The notes under the pieces: generated by a model | Database searches by the model: none | What the model saw: the letters and a program-made list of their open reading frames with translations, nothing else | What the model was told of the DNA's origin: nothing | Program-made: the position numbers and the translations under genes | In this document: one piece after another, positions 1-8,227 of the stretch | How positions within the stretch are numbered: position 1 is the first letter of the stretch | Layout of the letters: every line of letters begins with the position of its first letter | Assembly (NCBI GenBank): GCA_963667315.1 | Contig: OY763325.1 | Span: 2,356,001-2,420,000, forward strand | Length of the DNA stretch: 64,000 nt | Source of the DNA: DAINPP01 sp963667315 | Lineage (GTDB): Bacteria; Thermotogota; Thermotogae; MWEM01 | Direction of reading: 5' to 3'

Positions 1-265
1 CAATTTCGCTGACTTTTCCATCCTTCACCATCGAATAGAACGTTGTAAAATCCACAACCTGTGTCGAACTGACCATAGGTCCCTGATAAGCCATCGCAAT
101 GACGATTATAATCCCGACCATTGCAAGAAGCAGCAATAGCTGATTATTCGTCCTTCTTGGGGGCCTGTTGTTATTGGAGAATCTTGGATCTCTCCTTTGA
201 TTGTTATTGTCTCTGTTATCCGAAGCGAATTTAGAAATAAATCTATCTTTAATTTTATTCTGCAA
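1..265 (-). CDS. ftsH: FtsH ATP-dependent zinc metalloprotease, N-terminal part only
   Basis: Only the first ~88 codons lie in the window. The translation has a polar, Asn/Arg-rich cytoplasmic start, one hydrophobic membrane segment (LLLLLAMVGIIIVIAMAY), then VDFTTFYSMVKDGKVSEI, which fits the extracytoplasmic domain pattern of FtsH. The AAA and protease domains would lie beyond position 1. The gene sits 8 nt after tilS, the usual Firmicute neighbour. The open frame begins after a TGA at 296-298 and contains no ATG or GTG before the membrane segment. The first TTG is at 265, 22 nt from the GGGAGGG ribosome binding site, and the intervening bases can form a GCGG/CCGC hairpin that would shorten the distance. 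The identity rests on topology, motif and neighbourhood; the start is uncertain. Confidence 0.72.
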   Translation of the reverse strand, partial: MQNKIKDRFISKFASDNRDNNNQRRDPRFSNNNRPPRRTNNQLLLLLAMVGIIIVIAMAYQGPMVSSTQVVDFTTFYSMVKDGKVSEI

Positions 266-306
266 ATCTATGCGGTTATTATCCGCTCCCTCCCTTCAAC
301 TGTCTA

Positions 307-1749
307 TTATTTATACTCAATCTTCAATATCTTTTCAGTGTTTCCACTTACCTTATAATCTTCAGAACATCTCAAGCCGATACAACAGATTATATCATGT
401 TTTACATCATCCAAAATAAGTTGTTTTCTTTTTTGGATTCTTTTAATACCCTGATCGGTAAAAAAACGTGAAATCCGCTTGCTGTTTTTCATCCCAAGAG
501 GTTTAAATTTATCGCCCTCCTTCCAATACCTTAGTTTTAGCGGAAATTTTAATTTACAAAAATCTACAAAAACTGTTGTTTTATCGGCTTCATCAAAGTC
601 AACAGTCTCAATAAGTTCAAAACGAACGGTTTTGTTCAAGTCAAATTGATCCAAATTAAGATTTATGACGTTTTTTTCAAGAAGATTTTTTTTAAAGTTC
701 AAATCAAATTCAATTATCGTGTTTTCTCCACTTGAAATTGTCTTTTCCCTTTTCTCAAACAAACATGTATTCCCGGATCTTGAGAATTTAATACCATGTG
801 AAATCGTTATTTCAAAATCGCCATTCTTCTTCATTCTGTCAAGGATATCACCGATCTTTTTTCCCGAAATCCCAACCGGTGAACCATTCCAACGCTGATA
901 AACACGAACAAGAAGCTCCCCCGCATACGCATCCGTTTCACCATTCATAAACATCTCCTTAATGGCTACTCTTTTTTCCGAAAATACGCATTGCTCCATA
1001 CGAGGTGCCAAATAATCATCAATTACGGAAGCTGAGTTTTTAAAATTGTACAGATCTCTGATTAAAACCTCTTTTACGGACGCATCGAATTCAGAGTTCA
1101 AAAAAGGAATTAAACGATTCCTGATCCTGTTTCTCATATATTGATTATCACGGTTGGATTCATCCTCAAAATAGTGCAATCCCCTTTCATGGCAATAAGC
1201 AGTTATCTCTTCTTTCCAGAAATCAATCAGAGGTCTCATAAAGGGTGTTTCAACTTTATTTAGAATATTCAAGCCGTTAATCCCAGTTCCTCGTAACAGT
1301 CTGATTAAAAAAGTCTCCAGCAGATCATCCTTATGATGCGCCGTTAGAATCCAATCCGCATCAACTCTCTCTTTTGCCTCGTTTAAAAAGATATACCTTT
1401 GTTCACGGGCGATCTGCTCAACACTTTGTTGTGCTCCCGCTTTGTCCTTTAGAAAAGGGATATCCACTTTTTTCCCGAAAAACGGAATCTCCTTTTTACC
1501 ACAATAGGTCTTCAACCATGATTGCTCGTGTTCAGATGCTTTTCTGATACAATGATCCAAATTCGCAACAGCAAATTTTATATCCGCTTTTTCTTTCAGG
1601 GTTTCAAATAAATCCAGCAAAACCATTGAATCCATTCCGCCTGAAACAGCAAGTAAAAAAACCGTCTGCTGCTTATTGTATCGATTTATAAAAGAAAAAA
1701 GGTTCATTTCGAACCTTTCGAGAATTTTTCTATTCATATCTTTTTTCAT
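307..1749 (-). CDS. tilS: tRNA(Ile)-lysidine synthase TilS
   Basis: 480-residue cytosolic enzyme that ligates lysine to C34 of the CAU-anticodon tRNA-Ile, so that it reads AUA. The PP-loop SGGMDS is visible near residue 37 (LAVSGGMDSMVLLDLF), followed by the ATP-pyrophosphatase core with AHHKDDLLETFLIRLLRGTGINGL. The C-terminal TilS domain ends in a basic region (RYWKEGDKFKPLGMKNSKRISRFFTDQGI). The open frame runs further upstream into the tRNA-Thr gene. I chose the ATG at 1749 because GGAG lies 8 nt before it and upstream codons fall in the tRNA. It follows the tRNA and precedes ftsH on the same strand, so all three probably share one transcript. Length is normal for the family. Confidence 0.95.
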   Translation of the reverse strand: MKKDMNRKILERFEMNLFSFINRYNKQQTVFLLAVSGGMDSMVLLDLFETLKEKADIKFAVANLDHCIRKASEHEQSWLKTYCGKKEIPFFGKKVDIPFLKDKAGAQQSVEQIAREQRYIFLNEAKERVDADWILTAHHKDDLLETFLIRLLRGTGINGLNILNKVETPFMRPLIDFWKEEITAYCHERGLHYFEDESNRDNQYMRNRIRNRLIPFLNSEFDASVKEVLIRDLYNFKNSASVIDDYLAPRMEQCVFSEKRVAIKEMFMNGETDAYAGELLVRVYQRWNGSPVGISGKKIGDILDRMKKNGDFEITISHGIKFSRSGNTCLFEKREKTISSGENTIIEFDLNFKKNLLEKNVINLNLDQFDLNKTVRFELIETVDFDEADKTTVFVDFCKLKFPLKLRYWKEGDKFKPLGMKNSKRISRFFTDQGIKRIQKRKQLILDDVKHDIICCIGLRCSEDYKVSGNTEKILKIEYK

Positions 1750-1764
1750 AAAATATCTCCAAAA

Positions 1765-1840
1765 TGGAGCCAGGGACAGGATTCGAACCTGCGACCTGCT
1801 CATTACGAATGAGCCGCTCTACCAGCTGAGCTACACTGGC
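1765..1840 (-). tRNA. tRNA-Thr, anticodon CGT
   Basis: A 76-nt cloverleaf read on the minus strand. The D arm contains TAGCTCAGCTGGTAGAGC. The anticodon stem GCTCA/TGAGC holds the loop TTCGTAA, giving CGT, which reads ACG (Thr). The T arm contains GGTTCGAATCC. The acceptor GCCAGTG pairs with CCCTGGC with one T-C mismatch, and the 3' CCA is encoded. The tilS start lies 15 nt downstream, suggesting a tRNA-mRNA cotranscript. Confidence 0.95.
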
Positions 1841-1857
1841 TCTCTTATACTTTTAGT

Positions 1858-1886
1858 ATTGTATCAGAAAAGAATGAGATTTTCAA
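1858..1886 (-). promoter_or_regulatory. Sigma-A promoter of tRNA-Thr/tilS/ftsH
   Basis: TTGAAA and TACAAT hexamers on the minus strand, separated by exactly 17 nt. The expected transcription start falls about 10 nt before the mature tRNA 5' end. Confidence 0.7.
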
Positions 1887-1951
1887 GTGGGTCAAAAAGA
1901 AAAAAATAATCTCTTTCCTCCCATTATCACGCATACACAGGAAGTTACAAA

Positions 1952-1998
1952 GCACAATAAGTTGTGGTGGGTTTGACATCGACCACAATATATTGTAT
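1952..1998 (+). promoter_or_regulatory. Pair of NrdR boxes
   Basis: Two 16-bp sites resemble the NrdR consensus ACACWATATATWGTGT. Box 1 is GCACAATAAGTTGTGG (1952-1967, 12 of 16 matches) and box 2 is CCACAATATATTGTAT (1983-1998, 14 of 16). Their starts are 31 bp apart, three helical turns, the spacing known for NrdR box pairs. Box 2 fills the spacer of the nrdD promoter and box 1 lies just upstream of the -35, so repression by NrdR when dATP is high is the expected outcome. No nrdR gene is present in the window. Confidence 0.75.
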
Positions 1999-2001
1999 AA
2001 T
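1973..2001 (+). promoter_or_regulatory. Consensus promoter of nrdDG
   Basis: Perfect TTGACA and TATAAT hexamers with a 17-nt spacer. The start of transcription should be near 2008, which rules out the TTG at 2013 as a realistic translation start for nrdD. Confidence 0.85.
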
Positions 2002-2081
2002 AGTCCACGCATTTGGAAAAAACCGCGAACGCTTTAAACAAAGGCGTTTACATAATATACAGTGAAACTGGGGGTATGAGA

Positions 2082-4259
2082 ATGGAAAGAAAAGGCCTGA
2101 TGGGCATCCGAAAAAGAGACGGGAAAGTCGCAGACTTTCAGATAGATAGAATACAGAATGCTATAAAAAAAGCATTTGATGCCACGGATTCAAATTACAA
2201 CGAGGATATACTGCAACTCCTTGCTTTAAGAGCAGTATCGAAGTTCCAGTCAAAGATGATTAACAACATCATTGATATAGAAGAAGTTCAGGATTGCGTG
2301 GAGAGGGTTCTGGAAGAATCCGGTTTTGCAGATGTGGCAAAGGCTTACATCATCTACAGAAAACAGCATCAGAATATCAGAGAATTGACAAAAGACATGT
2401 TGAATTTCTCATCTACCGTTAATGATTACCTTGATAAAGCGGACTGGCGCGTCAAGGAAAACAGTACCGTATCCTATTCGATAGGAGGACTTATCCTTCA
2501 CAACAGCGGAACGATTATCGCTAATTACTGGTTAAACGAATTATACGATGAAGAAGTTGGAAAAGCTCATAAAAACGGAGATATGCATATCCATGATTTA
2601 TCCATGCTTTCAGGGTACTGTGCGGGATGGAGTCTCAGACAGCTTATTGAAGAGGGTCTTGGTGGTGTAACGGGAAAAATAACCAGTGCTCCGGCGAAAC
2701 ATCTGTCAACACTCTCCAATCAGATGGTAAACTTCCTGGGTGTTCTGCAGAACGAATGGGCAGGGGCACAGGCTTTCAGTTCGTTCGATACCTATCTTGC
2801 CCCCTTTGTTAAAATCGATAACCTCGATTATAAGTCCACAAAACAGGCCATACAATCATTTGTATTCGGGGTTAACACGCCAAGCAGATGGGGGACACAG
2901 TCTCCTTTTTCGAACATCACGCTCGATTGGATGGTACCAACGGATCTTAAGGACAAACCGGCAATCGTTGGCGGACAGGAACAGAACTTCACATACGGCA
3001 ATTGCCAGAAAGAAATGGATATGATCAACAAGGCATTCATCGAAGTGATGCTGGAAGGCGATTATGCGGGCAGAGGGTTCCAGTACCCGATTCCAACATA
3101 CAATATTACATCAGATTTCGACTGGGAAAATGAAAACGTAAAACTTTTATTTGAGATGACGGCAAAATACGGTACCCCTTATTTCCAGAATTTTGTCAAT
3201 TCCGACCTGAACCCCGGTGATGTCAGAAGTATGTGCTGCAGACTTCAACTCGATAAAAGAGAGTTAAGAAGAAGAGGCGGGGGCCTTTTCGGTTCAGATG
3301 AATTTACGGGTTCAATCGGTGTGGTTACTTTAAACCTCCCAAGGTTTGCCTACCTCAGCAATAGTGAAGAAGAATTTTTCACTAGGCTTGAAAAATATAT
3401 GGAAATCGCAAAGAGAAGCCTTGAAATCAAAAGAAGGGTTATCGCTAAACTCAACGATCTCGGTCTTTATCCCTATACAAAACATTATCTGAAGCATTTC
3501 AACAATCATTTCTCAACAATCGGTCTGGTTGGGATGAACGAGGCATGTCTCAACGCAAAATGGATTGACAATTCTATTGATAACGCTGCAGCACTCGCCT
3601 TCTCAAAGAGGATCCTTGACAGAATGCGTGACAGACTGGCGGATTTTCAGGAAGAAACCGGCAATTTATACAATCTTGAAGCGACACCTGCGGAATCCAC
3701 CTCATACAGATTGGCCAAACACGATGTCAACCGTTATCCTGAAATTATCACAGCCGGCGAAGATACACCCTATTACACCAATTCGTCTCATCTACCCGTT
3801 AATTTTACCGAAGATATGTTTGAGGCACTTGATATACAGGAAGGTCTTCAGACAAAATACACAGGCGGTACGGTATTCCACGCTTTCCTCGGTGAAAGAG
3901 TTCAGGACTGGGAAACCGCCAGAGAACTCGTTAAAAAGATAGCCGAGAACTATAAGATACCTTATTTCACGCTCTCACCAACTTATTCCATCTGCTCTGA
4001 TCACGGTTATCTTCGCGGCGAGGTGTATGAATGCCCCGAATGCGGTAAAGCAACTGAAACCTATTCCAGAATCACTGGATACTACAGACCGGTGCAGCAT
4101 TGGAACAACGGGAAACAACAGGAATTTAAACAGCGACAGACATACAACTTTGAAACAGAGGGTGTGACGAATGAAATTCGCAGGATGGCAAAAGCTGAGT
4201 CTGACAGATTATCCGAAGAAAGTGGCAATGACCCTGTTTACCTCAGGGTGCAACTTTAA
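2082..4259 (+). CDS. nrdD: Anaerobic ribonucleoside-triphosphate reductase (class III)
   Basis: Oxygen-sensitive glycyl-radical enzyme that reduces NTPs to dNTPs; 725 residues from this start. An ATP-cone regulatory domain occupies roughly residues 1-90 (IRKRDGKVADFQIDRIQNAI). The radical-transfer cysteines are in GDVRSMCCRLQLDKRELRRRGGG. A zinc site reads ICSDHGYL...YECPECG, and the glycyl radical loop is SRITGYYRPVQ near the C terminus. I prefer the ATG at 2082, with GGGGG 7 nt upstream; an ATG at 2076 is also possible. The usual family end is reached at QEFKQRQTY, but the frame continues for 37 residues and overlaps nrdG by 89 nt. Both other frames carry a TGA within 10 nt of the nrdG start, so the tail may reflect a small indel that lost the original stop. 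The protein is activated by NrdG. Confidence 0.95.
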   Translation: MERKGLMGIRKRDGKVADFQIDRIQNAIKKAFDATDSNYNEDILQLLALRAVSKFQSKMINNIIDIEEVQDCVERVLEESGFADVAKAYIIYRKQHQNIRELTKDMLNFSSTVNDYLDKADWRVKENSTVSYSIGGLILHNSGTIIANYWLNELYDEEVGKAHKNGDMHIHDLSMLSGYCAGWSLRQLIEEGLGGVTGKITSAPAKHLSTLSNQMVNFLGVLQNEWAGAQAFSSFDTYLAPFVKIDNLDYKSTKQAIQSFVFGVNTPSRWGTQSPFSNITLDWMVPTDLKDKPAIVGGQEQNFTYGNCQKEMDMINKAFIEVMLEGDYAGRGFQYPIPTYNITSDFDWENENVKLLFEMTAKYGTPYFQNFVNSDLNPGDVRSMCCRLQLDKRELRRRGGGLFGSDEFTGSIGVVTLNLPRFAYLSNSEEEFFTRLEKYMEIAKRSLEIKRRVIAKLNDLGLYPYTKHYLKHFNNHFSTIGLVGMNEACLNAKWIDNSIDNAAALAFSKRILDRMRDRLADFQEETGNLYNLEATPAESTSYRLAKHDVNRYPEIITAGEDTPYYTNSSHLPVNFTEDMFEALDIQEGLQTKYTGGTVFHAFLGERVQDWETARELVKKIAENYKIPYFTLSPTYSICSDHGYLRGEVYECPECGKATETYSRITGYYRPVQHWNNGKQQEFKQRQTYNFETEGVTNEIRRMAKAESDRLSEESGNDPVYLRVQL

Positions 4260-4836
4260 CTGTCAATACTGCCACAATCAATCACTTATAAAGAAGACTG
4301 AAGGGAATATCTCCGAAACGGAGGTATTCTCTTATTTTGAAAAACGTTATAAAGTCCTTGATGCACTCGTTATAACAGGTGGTGAACCTACCCTTTATGG
4401 CAATGACCTACTTTTATTTTCAAAGGCTTTCAAAGAGCGATTCCCGGGAAAACTTTTAAAAATAGATACGAACGGCACATATCCGGAAATCATCCGACAG
4501 CTCTCTGAAGTAGCTGATTTTTGTGCCATGGACTTTAAATCCTCAGATTATTCTTCCTTTTCAAAGGTTACGATGGAAACGATCGAAACGTCTTTGCGCA
4601 CGTTACATTATTTTAATTCTTTCGAAATCAGAACCACGCTATATCCGGGTTATATTAACTTTGAAATCATTTCTTCCATGATAAATATTCTTAAAAGAAA
4701 TAATATTAACGAAATCACTTTACAAAAATACAATCCTTTAGAAATAACTAAAAAAAACTTCTCAGATTATGAAATCAAAGAAATAAATGATATAATATGT
4801 AATAAAGGGGTTAAATCAAGAATACGCGGTCTATAA
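4171..4836 (+). CDS. nrdG: Anaerobic RNR activating enzyme (radical SAM)
   Basis: 221-residue radical SAM activase that generates the glycyl radical on NrdD. The cluster motif CNFNCQYC (CxxxCxxC) is at residues ~29-36 in TLFTSGCNFNCQYCHNQSLI, and GGEPTLYG is the SAM-contacting GGE motif. The start ATG follows GAGGGTG at good spacing and lies inside the nrdD frame, with an 89-nt out-of-phase overlap. The two genes therefore share the NrdR-controlled promoter and are likely translationally coupled. The N terminus (MKFAGWQKLSLTDYPKKV) matches the long Clostridial type. Confidence 0.94.
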   Translation: MKFAGWQKLSLTDYPKKVAMTLFTSGCNFNCQYCHNQSLIKKTEGNISETEVFSYFEKRYKVLDALVITGGEPTLYGNDLLLFSKAFKERFPGKLLKIDTNGTYPEIIRQLSEVADFCAMDFKSSDYSSFSKVTMETIETSLRTLHYFNSFEIRTTLYPGYINFEIISSMINILKRNNINEITLQKYNPLEITKKNFSDYEIKEINDIICNKGVKSRIRGL

Positions 4837-4849
4837 AATTGGGGGAGAA

Positions 4850-7327
4850 ATGGGGAATCGGGAAAAAGCGGCACGCCTTTTAATGGAATCAAGACATCTT
4901 TTTTATTTTAATATCTCGTTAGATGCCTCATTAAAAAAAGCGGAAGAGGCTTTTTCACTCTTAAGGGAAAATGAACTTTCTCCAAGATTTACAGAATGGC
5001 TTATCTTTTTAAAACTTCTGAAATACGACTCATGTCCAGAAGCCCTCTTACAGAAGCTTCCGAGGGAACAGCGTTATATGGGGATCAACCTCTTCTATTT
5101 TAATAAAAGAGATCAGATTAAACAGGGCTATACTTATTTCAAAGGACATATCAACCTTCATCCGGATTATTTGAAATCCTACAAGGGGACTTTTCATAAT
5201 TATTTTACAACTTATATGTATGCATTAATCCTCTATAAACTTGAAGAATACGAAAATTCCTTCTCCATTCTGTCAGCGATGATCAAAGAAATAAACGAGG
5301 AAAATGCCGGTGAAAAATTGATGCTCCTGCTGGCATTTGCCTATGCACTTATCGGAAGGTATTATGAAAAAAGAGGACTGATGACCCTTTCGGAAGCAAT
5401 GATGCACAAGTGTTTCCAACTCGTTGAAAAAACCAAGATGTATTTCATTACCGCCCCGCTTTATGTAACGATAGCGGAATTTTATGTTATTAATTATCCC
5501 GACATAAAAGGAATCAATATACTGGAACGCATAACACAGTTAACCGAATATTTTCCGGATCAGAGTTTGATCATGGATATCGAAAAACAATGGGCCTATT
5601 TTTTCATTTACAGTGGAGATACGGGGAGTTTCTGGAAGAGAATCAGGACGATACAGCAAAATGCCAAGACAAACAAAAACAGATTATCACTGGCTTATTC
5701 CTATTATCTTGAAGCAGTGTATCACCTTTACAACAAAGATAAAGCAGCTGCAGAATCTCATATTGAAAGGGCTCTTAACACAAGCCGTTCCCCGGAAATA
5801 GAAGGGAAATGCCAAAGGCTTGGTACGCTTATCCCGCTCATATTCAACGATTATGACGAGGCCTTTAAACGTTTTAAGGCTTTTGATTACAAACATGCCG
5901 GATTTGGCTTTGAAAATGTTTTAAATTTCGGCATGATTGAGGATAAAGAAGAACTGGAATTCTATTTCAACGCCTTTTTCAAGAGCAACAACACGTTGTG
6001 GATTGAAGAAGCCCTGATCGGATTCATTGATAAATTCACGAAATACATACCGGATTTATACCATAAACATATCAAACAAATATTGGCAGAGCAAAGAAAC
6101 TCAAACTTAAAGTTGTTGGTATCCTTATTAAACGAGATTCTGGGACGTTCTTATCTGATGCTTGAAAATTACGAAGAGGCCCGATTTTATCTCGGTAAAG
6201 CCCTCATGCTTTATAAACAGATGGGCTTTCTGAACGCCGCAAAATACATTGATGAGATCATGCCGGCCAACGAAACGGATCTTCTCGGCCTCAGAGATGC
6301 CATAGAAGGGTTTATCGCCGATAGCGGCAACAAAGAAATGATTTCCCGTTTTACAAGCTGTCGTTATATCTGTGAATCCAATATTAAAAAAATCAAGGTC
6401 ATGGAAGAAATCATGGAGTTTTCCAGATGTATTGATTTAAATTATGATCTACCGAATACATTGAAACAGATTCTGTATTGGATCAGTAGTTTTACCAAAT
6501 CAAGGCGCAGTGTCATCGTTCTGACGGATAAACATCATGTTAATGCACATTATGAGATAAACTTCGAGCGCATGAAAGATGACAAAAATCTCTCTGCCGT
6601 TATCCACAACGATGATATGATCTCTTTTTCCCCGCTTAAAGTAAAAAGAACCTATGTGATTGATGAGCATCGCAGTGTCATCGTTTATCTCGTGAATGAA
6701 AATTACTCCGAATTTTTTGATGAAGAATTCTTCCGAATTTTTCTCAACGAGATTGAGCCGATTCTGTCTCTTTTTATAAAAAACACACTATATATGCAGC
6801 AGAGCATCTATGATTCGCTAACGAACCTTTACAGCAGATGGTACTACGATGACCGTTTCAAAGAGGAGTTCGAGAAAGCCATCCGTTATAATACACCGCT
6901 GGCGTACATCATTTGTGATATCGATGCGTTCAAAAAAGTCAACGATACTTACGGGCATCAGGCAGGTGATGAAGTTTTGAAGGAAATCGCCGGAATTATA
7001 CTGGATAACATCAGGAAATTCGATATTGCAGCACGTTTCGGAGGAGAAGAATTTTCCATCATCCTTCCGAACACTAACCTTCTCGGAGCCGAAAAAGTCG
7101 CTGAAAAAATCAGAAGTGAAGTCGAAAAGATACAAATATTCCCATTCAATGTGACGATGAGTTTTGGTGTCAATTCTCTGGAAAACAGGGAATACGACAC
7201 GTATAAAAGACTTGAAAAGCATGCGGACATGGCCTTGTATAAAGCAAAAGGAACCGGAAAAAACAAAGTTGTCGTTTTTGAAGATAAGAATAAATACGAT
7301 GAAATCAATATTCGTTTCGATTTCTAA
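4850..7327 (+). CDS. TPR-repeat diguanylate cyclase (GGDEF)
   Basis: 825-residue soluble protein. The N-terminal two-thirds is helical and rich in Tyr/Leu/Glu pairs typical of tetratricopeptide-like repeats. A linker around residues 520-660 may be a degenerate GAF-type sensor, and a GGDEF domain fills the C terminus. The catalytic loop is GGEEF near residue 731 and the substrate-binding DIDAFKKVND is near residue 690. RKFD, five residues before GGEEF, is an intact RxxD inhibitory site, so an active and feedback-controlled c-di-GMP synthase is expected. No membrane segment or signal peptide is apparent. The start has GGGGGAG 4 nt upstream. It follows nrdG by 13 nt and may be cotranscribed, although no functional link is evident. 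The gene converges with the next one, with a 4-nt overlap of stops. Confidence 0.88.
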   Translation: MGNREKAARLLMESRHLFYFNISLDASLKKAEEAFSLLRENELSPRFTEWLIFLKLLKYDSCPEALLQKLPREQRYMGINLFYFNKRDQIKQGYTYFKGHINLHPDYLKSYKGTFHNYFTTYMYALILYKLEEYENSFSILSAMIKEINEENAGEKLMLLLAFAYALIGRYYEKRGLMTLSEAMMHKCFQLVEKTKMYFITAPLYVTIAEFYVINYPDIKGINILERITQLTEYFPDQSLIMDIEKQWAYFFIYSGDTGSFWKRIRTIQQNAKTNKNRLSLAYSYYLEAVYHLYNKDKAAAESHIERALNTSRSPEIEGKCQRLGTLIPLIFNDYDEAFKRFKAFDYKHAGFGFENVLNFGMIEDKEELEFYFNAFFKSNNTLWIEEALIGFIDKFTKYIPDLYHKHIKQILAEQRNSNLKLLVSLLNEILGRSYLMLENYEEARFYLGKALMLYKQMGFLNAAKYIDEIMPANETDLLGLRDAIEGFIADSGNKEMISRFTSCRYICESNIKKIKVMEEIMEFSRCIDLNYDLPNTLKQILYWISSFTKSRRSVIVLTDKHHVNAHYEINFERMKDDKNLSAVIHNDDMISFSPLKVKRTYVIDEHRSVIVYLVNENYSEFFDEEFFRIFLNEIEPILSLFIKNTLYMQQSIYDSLTNLYSRWYYDDRFKEEFEKAIRYNTPLAYIICDIDAFKKVNDTYGHQAGDEVLKEIAGIILDNIRKFDIAARFGGEEFSIILPNTNLLGAEKVAEKIRSEVEKIQIFPFNVTMSFGVNSLENREYDTYKRLEKHADMALYKAKGTGKNKVVVFEDKNKYDEINIRFDF

Positions 7328-8199
7328 TCCGGGTATTCATCATCCACATCTCGTTTCCTTTCCCAGTATCTTTCCCCATACAGTTTTTCCAATTCTCTGA
7401 TATCCCCATCCTTAAAACGTCTCTTTCTCACAAGATAGACCACCCATAGAAAAATAACCGCCAAAGCAGGCAGGCCCCAGCTCAATTGGAGATATATAAA
7501 ACCCCCGAGTGATGCGAAAAACCGCTTCCATTTCCATTCATCATACAATGAATAAAATCTTTCCGTATCTCCGGTAATTGATAAAACAAAATCACCGGTT
7601 TCCGCAAGTCTGTCAAGAATTATCCGAAAGGATTTACGGAGATCTATCTCCGCATCAAGGTCATAAAAAAAATCGGCAAGAAACTGATAATATCTTGAGA
7701 AAGCGGCTCCTCCGGGATATTCTACAACAGTCAGAACATCTATTTCATTCAGGAGAGAAAAGGGGTCAAGATCCCGTATTGAATCGATCAAACGTGCTTC
7801 ATACCAGACAGCCAACCCTTCAACAAACCATAACGGTGCTTCATCAATCCGCTGATTGTACAACCATTGAAAGGTATAAAGATGCATCATCTCATGTCTT
7901 AAAAGATCTGGAATGGCTGAAGCAACCGGTGTTAAAAAAAGATAAAATCGTTCACCATCGAATGCAGCCTCACCACTTGCCCCCATTCCGCGCTGTTTCT
8001 CCAGTTTTATCTCTATCGGAAAATTCAGTTCAATACGCCAAAGTTGCTCAAGATCTTCTGAAATACTGTTGAGGTGTTTCTCTATGAAGTTTTTTAAATA
8101 AAGCGGCGTTGTCCTGTCAAATTCAAGCATCATCGAGAAAGAGACGACTGAGCATAATGCGAAGATGATAATCAGAACTTTACAACGTTTGCAACTCAT
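7324..8199 (-). CDS. Membrane-anchored MA-clan (gluzincin) metallopeptidase-like protein
   Basis: 291 residues with an N-terminal hydrophobic signal anchor (VLIIIFALCSVVSFSM) and a C-terminal membrane helix (GLPALAVIFLWVVYLV) followed by a basic tail. The extracytoplasmic part carries HEMMH (zinc-binding HExxH) and, about 20 residues later, WFVEGLAVWYEAR, which supplies the third zinc ligand Glu of gluzincins of the peptidase MA type. The substrate is unknown. A shorter protein at 33594-34358 has the same arrangement (HEYVH...WINEGMALY). The ribosome binding site is weak. The name rests on these two motifs; the exact family needs a profile search. Confidence 0.7.
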   Translation of the reverse strand: MSCKRCKVLIIIFALCSVVSFSMMLEFDRTTPLYLKNFIEKHLNSISEDLEQLWRIELNFPIEIKLEKQRGMGASGEAAFDGERFYLFLTPVASAIPDLLRHEMMHLYTFQWLYNQRIDEAPLWFVEGLAVWYEARLIDSIRDLDPFSLLNEIDVLTVVEYPGGAAFSRYYQFLADFFYDLDAEIDLRKSFRIILDRLAETGDFVLSITGDTERFYSLYDEWKWKRFFASLGGFIYLQLSWGLPALAVIFLWVVYLVRKRRFKDGDIRELEKLYGERYWERKRDVDDEYPD

Positions 8200-8227
8200 T
8201 TATTGAATAGATCCCTTATTGATAGCA

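Noticed and set aside
1750..1803. An upstream extension of the tilS frame
   Set aside because: It overlaps the 3' half of tRNA-Thr; the ATG at 1749 has its own GGAG site.
2013..2081. A TTG start for nrdD 23 codons upstream
   Set aside because: It would be about 5 nt from the transcription start of a perfect promoter and has no ribosome binding site.
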